Assembly (NCBI RefSeq): GCF_000317125.1
Contig: NC_019695.1
Span: forward strand, 294,336-358,335
Origin: Chroococcidiopsis thermalis PCC 7203
Lineage (GTDB): Bacteria > Cyanobacteriota > Cyanobacteriia > Cyanobacteriales > Chroococcidiopsidaceae
DNA: 64,000 nucleotides
Direction of reading: 5' to 3'
Shown: positions 52,899 to 62,124 of the stretch, piece by piece
How positions within the stretch are numbered: the stretch's first letter is position 1
Layout: each line of letters starts with the position of its first letter
Position numbers and translations under genes: made by a program
The notes under the pieces: model-generated
What the model saw: the letters and a program-made list of their open reading frames with translations, nothing else
Told to the model about the DNA's origin: nothing
The model's database searches: none

Positions 52899-54836
52899 CT
52901 AAATATCCAACTCTACCAAGTTGAGGCGAGAACCGTAGGTTTCGATGAATTCGCGTCGAGGGGCAACGCGATCGCCCATTAATACGGTAAAGATCCTGTC
53001 TGCTTCGGCTGCGTCTTCGATTTCTACTCGTTTGAGGGTGCGGGTTTCATTATTCATTGTGGTATCCCACAACTGTTGTGGCATCATTTCACCCAAACCT
53101 TTGAAGCGTTGAATCGTATAGTTAGCGTTGGCAGGAAATTCAGCAATTTTTTGATCTCTTTCGCGCTCGCTATAACAATAGTAATGATTGCGTCCCCTTT
53201 CTATTTTAAAAAGTGGCGGACAAGCAATGTAGATAAACCCTTGCTCGATCAGTTGTCGCTGATAGCGATAGAAGAATGTTAGCAACAAAGTTCTGATGTG
53301 CGCTCCATCCACGTCAGCATCTGTCATAATCACGATCTTGTGATAGCGCAATTGGGATGAATCGAATTCTTCTCCCTTTACGCCCAAGCCTAAAGCGGTG
53401 ATTAATGCTTGGATCTCGGTATTCTTGTAGATTTTAGCATCGTCGGTTTTCTCGATATTGAGAATTTTACCGCGTAAAGGCAAGATCGCTTGGTTGCGGC
53501 GATCGCGTCCTTGTTTGGCACTCCCACCCGCTGAATCGCCTTCCACGATGAAGATTTCCGATTCACCAGGATCTCTAGAACTGCAATCTGCTAGCTTTCC
53601 TGGTAGGGGCGAAGACTCTAGTACTGATTTACGCCGCACTAATTCCCGTGCGTGGCGTGCGGCTTCAGCAGCTTTGAATGCTTGAATTGCTTTATCTAAG
53701 ATCGAATCAGCAATGCTGGGGCGAAATTCTAAATATTCCGTCAGCACTTCCCCAACTAACGAGTCAACAATCCCCCGCACTTCCGTGTTGCCGAGTTTTG
53801 TCTTAGTTTGCCCTTCAAACTCTGGATCTGGGACTTTGACAGAAATCACGGCTGTCAACCCTTCACGGACGTGTTCGCCGCTGAGGTTGGGTTCGTTATC
53901 CTTGATTTTATTTCGCTTGCGGGCGATCGCATTGAGCGTCCGCGTCAAAACTGTTTTCAACCCTTCTAAATGCGTTCCGCCATCCACCGTGCGGATGTTG
54001 TTGGCAAAGCCTAACAAGTTGTCGGTATAGGCATCCGTACACCACTGCAAAGCGACTTCAACTTGGACGTTGTTGCGTTCCCCTTGCACGAAAATAATTT
54101 CTTCGTGTAAGGCTTGCTTGTCGTTGTTAATGTAGCTGACGTACTCGCGAATCCCACCCTTGTATTCGTAAGTCTCAACTTTTGGTTCTTGGCTTTTGAG
54201 TAGTTCTAAACGGTGGTCGGTAAAGGTAATTCTTACCCCTGCATTTAGATACGCTAGCTCTCGCAGACGACCAGCCAGCGTGATATAGTCGAATTCCGTA
54301 CCAACTGTAAAAATTTCTGCATCGGGTTTGAATCTAACTCCAGTTCCTGTCTTCGCTTCTTTAAAAGACTTGGTTTGCAGTTCTCCCATCGGTACGCCCC
54401 GTTCGTAGCGTTGGGTATGTACCTTTTTATCCCGCCAAACTGTAACTTCTACCCATTCCGATAGCGCGTTGACAACAGAAATCCCAACTCCGTGCAAACC
54501 GCCAGAAACTTTGTAACCACCACCACCAAATTTACCTCCAGCATGTAATACTGTCATCACGGTTTCCAGTGCCGATTTCCCCGTCTGCGGATGGGTATCG
54601 GTGGGAATACCTCGACCGTCATCGACTACTTGTACTGAGCCGTCAGCGTTTAAGTCGATTTCTATGTGAGTACAATATCCTGCTAGAGCCTCATCAATGG
54701 AGTTGTCTACCACCTCGTATACTAAATGGTGGAGTCCCCTCGGTCCGGTGGTTCCAATATACATCCCTGGTCGTTTGCGGACGGGTTCCAGACCTTCCAA
54801 AACTTGAATTTGCTCGGCGCTGTAGCTGCTCGTCAT
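52899..54836 (-). CDS. gyrB: DNA gyrase subunit B
   Basis: A 645-residue GyrB: N-terminal ATPase with [29 protein letters not shown] and [17 protein letters not shown]; transducer; then TOPRIM with [15 protein letters not shown] and [21 protein letters not shown]-terminus with [19 protein letters not shown]. Full length. It acts with a GyrA subunit to add negative supercoils; a GyrA/ParC-like gene is at 22142. Confidence 0.96.
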   Translation of the reverse strand: MTSSYSAEQIQVLEGLEPVRKRPGMYIGTTGPRGLHHLVYEVVDNSIDEALAGYCTHIEIDLNADGSVQVVDDGRGIPTDTHPQTGKSALETVMTVLHAGGKFGGGGYKVSGGLHGVGISVVNALSEWVEVTVWRDKKVHTQRYERGVPMGELQTKSFKEAKTGTGVRFKPDAEIFTVGTEFDYITLAGRLRELAYLNAGVRITFTDHRLELLKSQEPKVETYEYKGGIREYVSYINNDKQALHEEIIFVQGERNNVQVEVALQWCTDAYTDNLLGFANNIRTVDGGTHLEGLKTVLTRTLNAIARKRNKIKDNEPNLSGEHVREGLTAVISVKVPDPEFEGQTKTKLGNTEVRGIVDSLVGEVLTEYLEFRPSIADSILDKAIQAFKAAEAARHARELVRRKSVLESSPLPGKLADCSSRDPGESEIFIVEGDSAGGSAKQGRDRRNQAILPLRGKILNIEKTDDAKIYKNTEIQALITALGLGVKGEEFDSSQLRYHKIVIMTDADVDGAHIRTLLLTFFYRYQRQLIEQGFIYIACPPLFKIERGRNHYYCYSERERDQKIAEFPANANYTIQRFKGLGEMMPQQLWDTTMNNETRTLKRVEIEDAAEADRIFTVLMGDRVAPRREFIETYGSRLNLVELDI

Positions 54837-54964
54837 GCAAGGGAGTCTCCGATAATGAGGTTAAATTAACCAATGATATCTAAAATAAGAAATCGTACCA
54901 AAATTCTAACACAATAGGCTTAAAGACGGCTCTAGGGCATTCTAAAGAGCAATTTATCTAGGGG

Positions 54965-55942
54965 ATGTACCAAACTGATATTTCGCATAGATTTGGCTTG
55001 ATTACAATCTGTGGAGCAACCGCCACGGGTAAATCAGGGTTGGCAATAACTATCGCTCAAAGACTTAATTCTGTCATTATCAGTGCCGATTCGCGTCAAG
55101 TTTATCGCGAATTTAATCTTGGCACGGCTAAACCTACTCCTAGCCAGCAACAACTCATACCTCACTATTTAATTGACATTTGCGATCCCACTGAAACTTT
55201 TACCGTGGCGGAGTATCAGGAACAAGCACAGGGATTAATCGAAAAATGGAGGGGTGTAGAGACGTTGCATGCAACGTCTCTACACCTATTCCCTCTCTTA
55301 GTTGGGGGGACTGGGTTGTACATCCGTTCTATCGTGCGGGGAATGAAGATTCCTAGAGTAGCACCACAGCCAAAATTGCGATCGCAACTTCTATCTTTGG
55401 GTCAAAAGCAGCTTTATGCAATGTTACAGCAAGTCGATCCAGTAGCTGCAACTAAAATTCATCCCAACGATCCAACCAGAACTGTTAGAGCATTGGAAGT
55501 ATTCTACGTTACTGGTCGTCCAATCTCGGCACAACAGGGAGAAGATCCCCCCTGTTATCCAATTTTACAAATTGGTTTGGACTGTGAATCGAATGCCTTG
55601 ACTCAGCGAATTTCTCAGCGTACAGAACAAATGGTAGCTGATGGGTTGGTGGCTGAAGTTGAGTATTTGTGTCAAAAATACCGCATGGATTTACCTTTAC
55701 TCAATACGCTAGGATATCAAGAGTTCAAGCAATATTTAGCTGGAGATATCTCCCTAGAGGAAGCAAAAGAATTAACTGTATTGCATACGCGACAATTTGC
55801 TAAACGACAGCGAACTTGGTTTCGAGCATATCCTCAAATTGAATGGTTTAATGCTGACAGTCCCGATTTAGTAGAACGAGTGTGGCAGCGAATTCAGGAT
55901 TTTATGGCTCAACTAAATCTGAAAGAAAACACGCGATTCTAA
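54965..55942 (+). CDS. miaA: tRNA dimethylallyltransferase
   Basis: A 325-residue prenyltransferase making i6A37 in tRNAs. P-loop GATATGKSGLA near residue 17; ISADSRQVYREFNLGTAKP; PLLVGGTGLYIRSI; and HTRQFAKRQRTWFR near the end. A 34-base palindrome at 55253-55286 is in frame and adds about 11 residues (VETLHATSLHL) just before the PLLVGGTG loop. The next enzyme in the pathway, MiaB, is encoded at 39246. Confidence 0.95.
   Translation: MYQTDISHRFGLITICGATATGKSGLAITIAQRLNSVIISADSRQVYREFNLGTAKPTPSQQQLIPHYLIDICDPTETFTVAEYQEQAQGLIEKWRGVETLHATSLHLFPLLVGGTGLYIRSIVRGMKIPRVAPQPKLRSQLLSLGQKQLYAMLQQVDPVAATKIHPNDPTRTVRALEVFYVTGRPISAQQGEDPPCYPILQIGLDCESNALTQRISQRTEQMVADGLVAEVEYLCQKYRMDLPLLNTLGYQEFKQYLAGDISLEEAKELTVLHTRQFAKRQRTWFRAYPQIEWFNADSPDLVERVWQRIQDFMAQLNLKENTRF
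55253..55286. repeat. GTAGAGACGTTGC-family palindrome inside miaA
   Basis: A perfect 34-base palindrome (two 17-base arms, no spacer) lies entirely within the miaA reading frame. Its length with flanks keeps the frame open. Confidence 0.95.
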
Positions 55943-55945
55943 AAT

Positions 55946-56530
55946 GTGAAAACACGCCGCTTTGCTTTTTTTGTCTTAGCAATTACCAGCGTTATCCTTG
56001 GAGGATGGATTTTTTCTCCTGCTACTATTATACCTCCTGCTAATCTCATTAATCCAGTTAGTATTTATCTCGTTGATTATGGCTTTCACGGAAGATTAGT
56101 TCTACCTATTAATCGCGATAAATGTCTGGAATATGCCTATGGTGACTGGAGATATTTTGCTTTAAATCAACAAGATTGGTTGACCGGAGCAGCAGCATTA
56201 TTTTTACCAACTCAAGGAGCTTTAGGACGCAAGTTAAAAAACTGCGATCGCTTCGATTTATTAGCTACTCAAAAAGATAGTTCTTTGCTGAGCATTACTG
56301 TAGAAAAAGCAAAAGTCGATCGCTTGCTAAAGGTCTTAAATTCATATTTCGATCGCCCCGCTACTCTGCAAATAAAAAATTCTCACACGGGAATGACCCT
56401 AGTTCCCTACGATCGCACTTATACCATACTACACAATAGCAATCACGAACTAGTTCGCTGGCTACAAGATTTAGGCTGTCGCGTTGAAGGTTTTGTCTTA
56501 TGGGCAAACTTTCAAATCAGTGACCAGTGA
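55946..56530 (+). CDS. DUF2459/TIGR02117-like protein
   Basis: A 194-residue protein starting with GTG 3 bases after the miaA stop; the overlapping ATG runs straight into a stop. An N-terminal signal anchor (ITSVILGGWIFSPAT) is followed by the family-like VYLVDYGFHGRLVLP and AYGDWRYFALNQQDW. I assign it to the DUF2459 (TIGR02117) group with moderate trust; function unknown. The last residues (ISDQ) and stop come from a CAGTGAC repeat. Confidence 0.65.
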   Translation: MKTRRFAFFVLAITSVILGGWIFSPATIIPPANLINPVSIYLVDYGFHGRLVLPINRDKCLEYAYGDWRYFALNQQDWLTGAAALFLPTQGALGRKLKNCDRFDLLATQKDSSLLSITVEKAKVDRLLKVLNSYFDRPATLQIKNSHTGMTLVPYDRTYTILHNSNHELVRWLQDLGCRVEGFVLWANFQISDQ

Positions 56531-56608
56531 CCAGTTACCAGTTACCAGTGACTGTTGAGCAACAACTAACAACCAACAACAAATGACTAATGACAAATGA
56601 CCAATGAC
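56520..56608. repeat. CAGTGAC/CAGTTAC and related repeats
   Basis: 7-base units including CAGTGAC, CAACAAC and ATGACAA families lie after the DUF2459-like gene. Confidence 0.8.
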
Positions 56609-56703
56609 TGATTTACATTTATTACAAGATTTTAATCAAACTACCTATTTCTGTTGCAGTTTGTAACTGATTTTGTATACCGAAACACTATTCCTTTAGA
56701 CTG

Positions 56704-57057
56704 ATGGGAATTGAAAGTTTTGGATATACATATATGCAGATACAAAATTTAAACTTTTCAGACGCGATCGCTTTTATATCTGCCATTGCCTGTATTGCTG
56801 GTCTGCTATTGCTTTCAGGAGCTAATTCAGCAGAGGTAAACGAACTAGAAGAAGCAGAGCAAAATTTGTTGCAGATGAGCTTTACTTACTGGTTGCTTTA
56901 CTGCATCTGTTTGGGATTGCAAAAAATTACCTTACCAGATTGGGAAGTTTTGTTAATGAGTTTAAAGCTTACTGCTGCTTTATCTTATTTTCTCACCTTT
57001 GCCTGTATTCTCTGTCTACCCCTGCATCGATTTGCCGTGCGACAAGTAGAAGAGTAA
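56704..57057 (+). CDS. Hypothetical membrane protein with about three helices
   Basis: A 117-residue protein (107 if the second Met is used) with hydrophobic segments near 20-40, 62-76 and 88-107 and an acidic connector (EVNELEEAEQNLLQM). No recognised family. Isolated plus-strand gene convergent with DUF2103. Confidence 0.55.
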   Translation: MGIESFGYTYMQIQNLNFSDAIAFISAIACIAGLLLLSGANSAEVNELEEAEQNLLQMSFTYWLLYCICLGLQKITLPDWEVLLMSLKLTAALSYFLTFACILCLPLHRFAVRQVEE

Positions 57058-57170
57058 ATCAGTAGAGAGTGGCTAGTGACTAGTGACTAGTGGCTAGGTT
57101 TTGATTGCAGTCTAGTTACAAGTCACGAGTCACAATTAGATTGCGCACCACTCACAAATGACAAACAACA

Positions 57171-57458
57171 CTATTTCAAAACATTCGTCACTGCTGTTAC
57201 TAATTCATCCTGGCTGAGAGTTGTCAGGATGAATACTTCTTGTACAGTCTTGCCTTGGCGTGCTATGAGTTTAAATCCACCACGAATCGGCACGGAAATA
57301 CGAAGTTGCATTTTGGGAGAGTGACCTTTTACCCGTCCAATGACTCCAGGGGTAATTGTTTGAATTCCATCAATGCGAGTCAGGCGTTCTAACACTGGAA
57401 TTAAGCCTGAGATGTGGGTTGAGTGATTCCAGACCAGCCTGCCGTTGGCATTACTCAT
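57171..57458 (-). CDS. DUF2103 protein
   Basis: A 95-residue protein with GRLVWNHSTHISGLIPVLERL at the start and RGGFKLIARQGKTVQEVFI later, matching the DUF2103 family (predicted metal-binding) of cyanobacteria. Function unknown. Located 54 bases after clpS on the same strand; possibly one operon. Confidence 0.85.
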   Translation of the reverse strand: MSNANGRLVWNHSTHISGLIPVLERLTRIDGIQTITPGVIGRVKGHSPKMQLRISVPIRGGFKLIARQGKTVQEVFILTTLSQDELVTAVTNVLK

Positions 57459-57511
57459 AATTAGGTTAATAAGTTTTAATATTTCATTTTAATATTTAAT
57501 CATTAATTGTC

Positions 57512-57838
57512 CTAAGCTGCTTCCAAAGGAGCCATAGTTAAGCCAGCACGCCGAAGTTGCTGATGATAGAGTTCTGCTTGTTCTTGCGGTCCCACCCAAA
57601 CGATCGCCTGACCTTCGTAGTGAACTTGATTGGTTAATTCCCAAGCGCGATCGCCCGTCATACCAGGTATATACTTCATCAAACACTCAGCTACATGCTG
57701 AAACGTATTGAAATCGTCATCCAACACGATTACCTTGTAATTAGGATATAGCTTGCTGACGACTTTAGACGATTTCTCAGGTGCGATCGTCGGTGCTGTT
57801 GCCATCCCGTAAACTGTTGTAGAAACTACCCTGTTCAT
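57512..57838 (-). CDS. clpS: ATP-dependent Clp protease adaptor ClpS
   Basis: A 108-residue adaptor. A variable N-terminal extension (residues 1-30) is followed by the N-degron pocket motif VIVLDDDFNTFQHV, then HYEGQAIVWVGPQEQAELYHQQL. It hands N-end-rule substrates to ClpC/ClpA. Cyanobacteria often have two ClpS; this one has the standard DDxNT-like DDDFNT. Confidence 0.93.
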   Translation of the reverse strand: MNRVVSTTVYGMATAPTIAPEKSSKVVSKLYPNYKVIVLDDDFNTFQHVAECLMKYIPGMTGDRAWELTNQVHYEGQAIVWVGPQEQAELYHQQLRRAGLTMAPLEAA

Positions 57839-57889
57839 AGCACGACAGACAGAACTTCACAAAAATACATTCTCTCAAGATAACAAGGA

Positions 57890-57983
57890 ATGGTTGGTTG
57901 TTGGTAATGGGTAATTGGTGAGCGACTATCTTTTCATATCTAGTCACCAGCCACTAGTCACTAGTCACTGATAACTGATAACT
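57890..57983. repeat. GGTAATG, CACTAGT and AACTGAT repeats
   Basis: Three 7-base families in a row lie between the FAD oxidoreductase 3' end and clpS. Confidence 0.8.
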
Positions 57984-57985
57984 GT

Positions 57986-60016
57986 TCACCGCCAATCATC
58001 CCAATCTAGATTGAAAATGGATGTATCTGGGAAAGCGGTAGGATTATTGTTTTGCTGGAGGCGATATTGTAGCTGTTCGAGTAGGGGTTCTCGTCTGGGT
58101 AAGTCGTCTACGAGTTGATAAGGAGCGATCGCTTTTTCTAAGCTAAAAGCAGCAGTGGTTCCGGCGGCTGCGCCTACAGACCATTCAAAGGAATGCACCC
58201 GATAAGCAGCAGAGGCGATATGACTGGTAGCAATACTTTTTCCAGCTACGAGTAAATTCTCGATCTTTTGAGGAATCATCGCCCGTAAAGGAATTTGGAA
58301 GGGATAGGCTTCACCCGCACCTTGGCGTTCCCCTTCTCGTTCGGTGTTTCCTGGAAGTTCGGGGGGACTTTTGGTCATGCAAGGATGAAAGTCGATCGCA
58401 TAGTGACCGATCCCTACTGAGTCGGGAAAGATTGTGGAACGAGTCCGTCGGGCAATTTGTTCGGGTGGCTTAGTACTGGCGATCGCATTGATGGTTTCCA
58501 GTCCTGCCAAAGCGATTTTCAAACGGCGATACATCTGGGGGGATAAGGTCTGACGGTAGTAATCGTCATTGTAGTTGCGGCGAGAAATATCAATTTCCCA
58601 AACGGTAAAGCCTTCTGGCTGTCCCCAACTCGGTCTACCAATAATCCGTCGTCCTTCCCGCATATAAGGATACTTAGACAAGCCGTGTACCGTTCCCATC
58701 GGCGAATCTAGTCCAGATAAATAGCGATTGTTTGGTTGGGGTTGTTTCACCCCGTCCCCCAGTTGCGAATCGGTTGTACCCGTCACCAACCAATAAAAGT
58801 AACCGATCGCGTGTTCTTCCGCTTTACGCAAGCTTTCTGTTCTCAGTCCTCCCAGCCAATTTCCAGGTAGGAGTTGACCGCTTGCCTGTAACTGAGCGCG
58901 AGTATAGATTAAATTATCGACAGCAGTACCAGGACGGTAATCGTTGCCCCACGTCCAATTCTGCATGGAAATATCATCTGGTACGGGAGCTTCAAAATTA
59001 ATGCCCCCGAATGACATGGGTTCGCCGTCTTTCGGACTCCAAATGCGACGGTAGGTAAATACTAAAGGAAAGCTTGCTAAGCGGGGCAGTTCGTAACTAT
59101 AATAAGCAGAATGTTGAGAGTAAAATGGGGGTATGCCATGACCTATAGGATCCTCGGTCGCCTCCATCGCAAAAGTATAAGTAAAGCCTTGAGTGCAGTA
59201 GGGATCGCTAGTCCCGCTAGAGGCAGAAGGTTCTAAATAAGAACGGGCATCAATCCCAAGCCGATAGGGGACATCTGCCAAAGCAATTAATTCCCCCGTC
59301 TCCGTTGCATCCACCACATACCATTTGTGTCTCGCCTCTCGCCTCGCCAAAGGTACAAACCGCAAAATTTCCTTATTCAACCGAGCTGAATTTTCGTAGC
59401 GATAGGAGTCTTCAATTGTTTGAGATAGAGGTAGGGTATTGAGAGGTGGCACGCCAGCAGCAGGACGATGTTGAATTGCGATCGCGCCTTGAATAGCTTG
59501 TTGCGATCCAGCGCGGCTAATTTCTAGTTGCTTCACCACAGTGGCAGGAAACCATTTCAGCTGACCGCGACCCTTTTTTGCCGCATCCTGCAACATATCG
59601 TAAAGAATTTCGTGACCGTCGTGAGGCAGGAAGCAAGAATCGCTCACCCAGCAATCACCAGGATTTAAATTGCCATTATATTTATCGGCAATGCGTTTTC
59701 TTAGTTCTAAATAACCACGGGAGAAAAATAACTGCAACCGTTGGGTTCTGCGTTCGTCCAAGGCAGAAGTTCCCTGAGTCGAAATTTGTCCTCCCATCCA
59801 ATCGGTAATTTCAGTCATGCAGACAGTCCGTCCTGCTAGCAATCCCTCGTATGCAGTGGCGACACCTGCAAGTCCTGCACCCGTAACGAGAATTTCGCAT
59901 TCTACCGTTTGGTTGGGGGTTTTAGGTGGTGCGGAGAGGACGGAAAAAGGGATGAGGGGTGGAGTAAAGGAGGCTAAAACAAGACTGATAAAAGCCGCTA
60001 AGCGTCTGCGCTGCAT
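57986..60016 (-). CDS. Exported FAD-dependent oxidoreductase
   Basis: A 676-residue flavoprotein. The N-terminus MQRRRLAAFISLVLASFTPPL is a signal sequence with a basic RRR start, followed by the dinucleotide motif ILVTGAGLAGVATAYEGL near residues 43-60, then MTEITDWMGGQIS and VDATETGELIALA. The C-terminal part has NLLVAGKSIATSHIAS. This is the FAD-dependent group related to the fumarate-reductase-like PF12831 family. The Arg run and cofactor suggest Tat export, but the consensus is not complete. No partner genes; substrate unknown. Confidence 0.85.
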   Translation of the reverse strand: MQRRRLAAFISLVLASFTPPLIPFSVLSAPPKTPNQTVECEILVTGAGLAGVATAYEGLLAGRTVCMTEITDWMGGQISTQGTSALDERRTQRLQLFFSRGYLELRKRIADKYNGNLNPGDCWVSDSCFLPHDGHEILYDMLQDAAKKGRGQLKWFPATVVKQLEISRAGSQQAIQGAIAIQHRPAAGVPPLNTLPLSQTIEDSYRYENSARLNKEILRFVPLARREARHKWYVVDATETGELIALADVPYRLGIDARSYLEPSASSGTSDPYCTQGFTYTFAMEATEDPIGHGIPPFYSQHSAYYSYELPRLASFPLVFTYRRIWSPKDGEPMSFGGINFEAPVPDDISMQNWTWGNDYRPGTAVDNLIYTRAQLQASGQLLPGNWLGGLRTESLRKAEEHAIGYFYWLVTGTTDSQLGDGVKQPQPNNRYLSGLDSPMGTVHGLSKYPYMREGRRIIGRPSWGQPEGFTVWEIDISRRNYNDDYYRQTLSPQMYRRLKIALAGLETINAIASTKPPEQIARRTRSTIFPDSVGIGHYAIDFHPCMTKSPPELPGNTEREGERQGAGEAYPFQIPLRAMIPQKIENLLVAGKSIATSHIASAAYRVHSFEWSVGAAAGTTAAFSLEKAIAPYQLVDDLPRREPLLEQLQYRLQQNNNPTAFPDTSIFNLDWDDWR

Positions 60017-60144
60017 AAGTTTGGAGTTGGCTTGCTACCAAAAGCTAACTGGCTTATCGACGTTAGCACTGCACGGCTGAGGTGACAAGTTTTTTGTAAG
60101 TGAAAGTAAACTAGGTAGCGATCGCTCAGCTAACAATTAAAGTA

Positions 60145-60801
60145 CTACGATACATTTCTAGCGACTGTGCCAGCTTGTTGCAATAGTTCGCGCACTTGAG
60201 TATCAGTAGTTTGGGGAAACTCAGCGTACCAAGAACCAACACTGTAAAAAGGTGCGGGCGTTTCTACACAGACAATTTCATCGACTTGAGTGGCTAATTC
60301 TTGCTGAGTTTCAGGAGAAGCAACTGGCACGGCGATGACAATTGCCGCAGGTTGCTGTAATTGTATTGCTTTCACAGCTGCCCGCATGGTTGCTCCTGTT
60401 GCCAGACCATCATCTACTAAAATGACCGTGCGATCGCGGAATTGGGGAAAAGAAAGATTTTGCCGATAGAGCCGTTCCCGTCGCTCTAATTCCTGTTGCT
60501 GTCTGGCTGTAACGCGATCGATTTCTGCTTCAGATAAGTGCAACGCTTCAATAATATCGTAGTTCAGCACTCTCACACCACCAGAGGCGATCGCCCCCAT
60601 TGCCAATTCTTCTTGCCCGGGGACACCCAGCTTACGTACCAAAAACACATCTAAGGGTGCGTGTAATGCTTGTGCTACCTCGAAGGCGACTGGTACACCA
60701 CCTCTAGGCAATCCTAGTACTAATACATCGCTACGGTTAGCATAGGCTAGCAATCGATCGGCTAGGGCTTGACCTGCTGTAGTTCGATTTTGGAATAACA
60801 T
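60145..60801 (-). CDS. Phosphoribosyltransferase-domain protein
   Basis: A 218-residue type I PRTase fold: VLGLPRGGVPVAFEVAQAL near residue 32 and the PRPP loop TVILVDDGLATGATMRAAV near 118-136. Relatives of this group (often with a dienelactone hydrolase neighbour) are annotated as phosphoribosyltransferases of unknown substrate. No neighbour helps here. Confidence 0.85.
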   Translation of the reverse strand: MLFQNRTTAGQALADRLLAYANRSDVLVLGLPRGGVPVAFEVAQALHAPLDVFLVRKLGVPGQEELAMGAIASGGVRVLNYDIIEALHLSEAEIDRVTARQQQELERRERLYRQNLSFPQFRDRTVILVDDGLATGATMRAAVKAIQLQQPAAIVIAVPVASPETQQELATQVDEIVCVETPAPFYSVGSWYAEFPQTTDTQVRELLQQAGTVARNVS

Positions 60802-61107
60802 AGCATTCTCCTGTCCTGAAGCTGCATATTTATTAGCTTAGGAGTTATTTATTTCTATTTGCGGCTCCAAGATTTACCATTCGCTTTTGCGTTCTGTATT
60901 TGCTGTCTACTCTAGCTACAGGTCGAGCGCGATGAACCTTCTTTAATTACATTTTTACCTTAAAAGACTGAAAGTGCTTCTGTCTTTAACCAAAAGTATG
61001 AGTTTTTTTGTCTTCACACAACAACTGATTCTATCTGTTTTAAGGCGAGCTTTCAGAAGAATATTCAGCCCAACATAAAAGTGTAGGGAAGAAATCTAGC
61101 TCTGATT
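60802..61107. other. Gene-free stretch
   Basis: About 306 AT-rich bases; no repeat array, tRNA or clear promoter recognised. Confidence 0.45.
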
Positions 61108-61332
61108 TTACTCTACTCCTTGAATATCTGCTTCATCTAATAAGACTGTCGTTTCAAAACCTATTCTGCCCATTTCTGGCGGGGTTCCCATATCCATTTC
61201 AACAGTATAAGACCAGCTTCCAGCAGTAGGTTTATATTGCTTGATTTTACCACTACCACCGATAAATCGAACTACGCGCTCGCGACTGAATTTTGGTAGC
61301 GAATGATGCTCTACCCAAAGTTTACTTTTCAT
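61108..61332 (-). CDS. Small conserved-looking hypothetical protein
   Basis: A 74-residue protein: SRERVVRFIGGSGKIKQYK and MDMGTPPEMGRIGFETTVLL, beta-rich with Gly and Pro turns and an acidic tail. No family recognised. About 60 bases downstream of the next small minus-strand gene; they may be co-transcribed. Confidence 0.55.
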   Translation of the reverse strand: MKSKLWVEHHSLPKFSRERVVRFIGGSGKIKQYKPTAGSWSYTVEMDMGTPPEMGRIGFETTVLLDEADIQGVE

Positions 61333-61391
61333 ATTCTTTCCTAAGATTTTGATTATTCAATTGGACGGCGATCGTGAATTCATAGCAGAGC

Positions 61392-61631
61392 TTATCGAAT
61401 TGCTAGGTTTGTCCTCTGAGCTTGAGCTGTAGAAATTAATTGCCAACCTGCTTTATGTAATTTTTGATAAGTTGCCCATCCTTTTGAGCCGCCATCTATT
61501 TTGTAGTCGGGAACAGAATATTCAGGACAACTCGTATAAGGTTGCCAAGGTTTATCTGGCGATCGCCGTAGATATAAAATCTTTTCGCTTTCAGCACCTA
61601 AGCAAGGAAACCAACACATTTGACCAGCCAT
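61392..61631 (-). CDS. Small Cys/Trp-rich hypothetical protein
   Basis: 79 residues from the ATG at 61631, which has AGGAGG 8 bases upstream; an upstream frame extension of 28 codons is not favoured. MAGQMCWFPCLGAESEKILYL has a C-x3-C spacing, followed by DKPWQPYTSCPEYSVPDY. It is not recognised; the three cysteines might bind a metal. Confidence 0.6.
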   Translation of the reverse strand: MAGQMCWFPCLGAESEKILYLRRSPDKPWQPYTSCPEYSVPDYKIDGGSKGWATYQKLHKAGWQLISTAQAQRTNLAIR

Positions 61632-62124
61632 TCTTCTAACCTCCTGACTGATAAAAATCTCTATTCTGTAACTCTTACAACTAAAGTTTTGACAAATTTG
61701 TAAAAAATTGAGCAAAAAATTTAGTAGTTACTCTGACGAAACTGATATATTTAGTTCTAATTCAAATGAAGCTAATCTCAATCTATCTCTAGTTCAAAAA
61801 TATCAACACAAGAACGTAGCCGAAAGGATGAGTTTTATGCTTTAGCAACACGTTCAATCGATAACAATTATTAGTATTTGTAAACTTTACTCAATGATTA
61901 AGTTCTATCCAAACTGCAGGAAGTCAGTTAACTAGATCGGCGATCGCATAATTTGATTTTATAGTTATACTGCCAAGTTTAAAAAGTTTGATGTATTTAT
62001 CCTTCTCTTTTAACATGCAAATTTAATCCTCTAGAAAGAGTACAGTCGGAGTGAAATACTGTAAAATGCAGTACGATTAGTTACGAACAACTAATGGTAG
62101 CAAAGTTGATAAAAACGATAGGGA
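61632..62124. other. Gene-free stretch upstream of the channel gene
   Basis: About 490 strongly AT-rich bases between divergent genes. No repeat array or RNA gene recognised. Confidence 0.45.
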
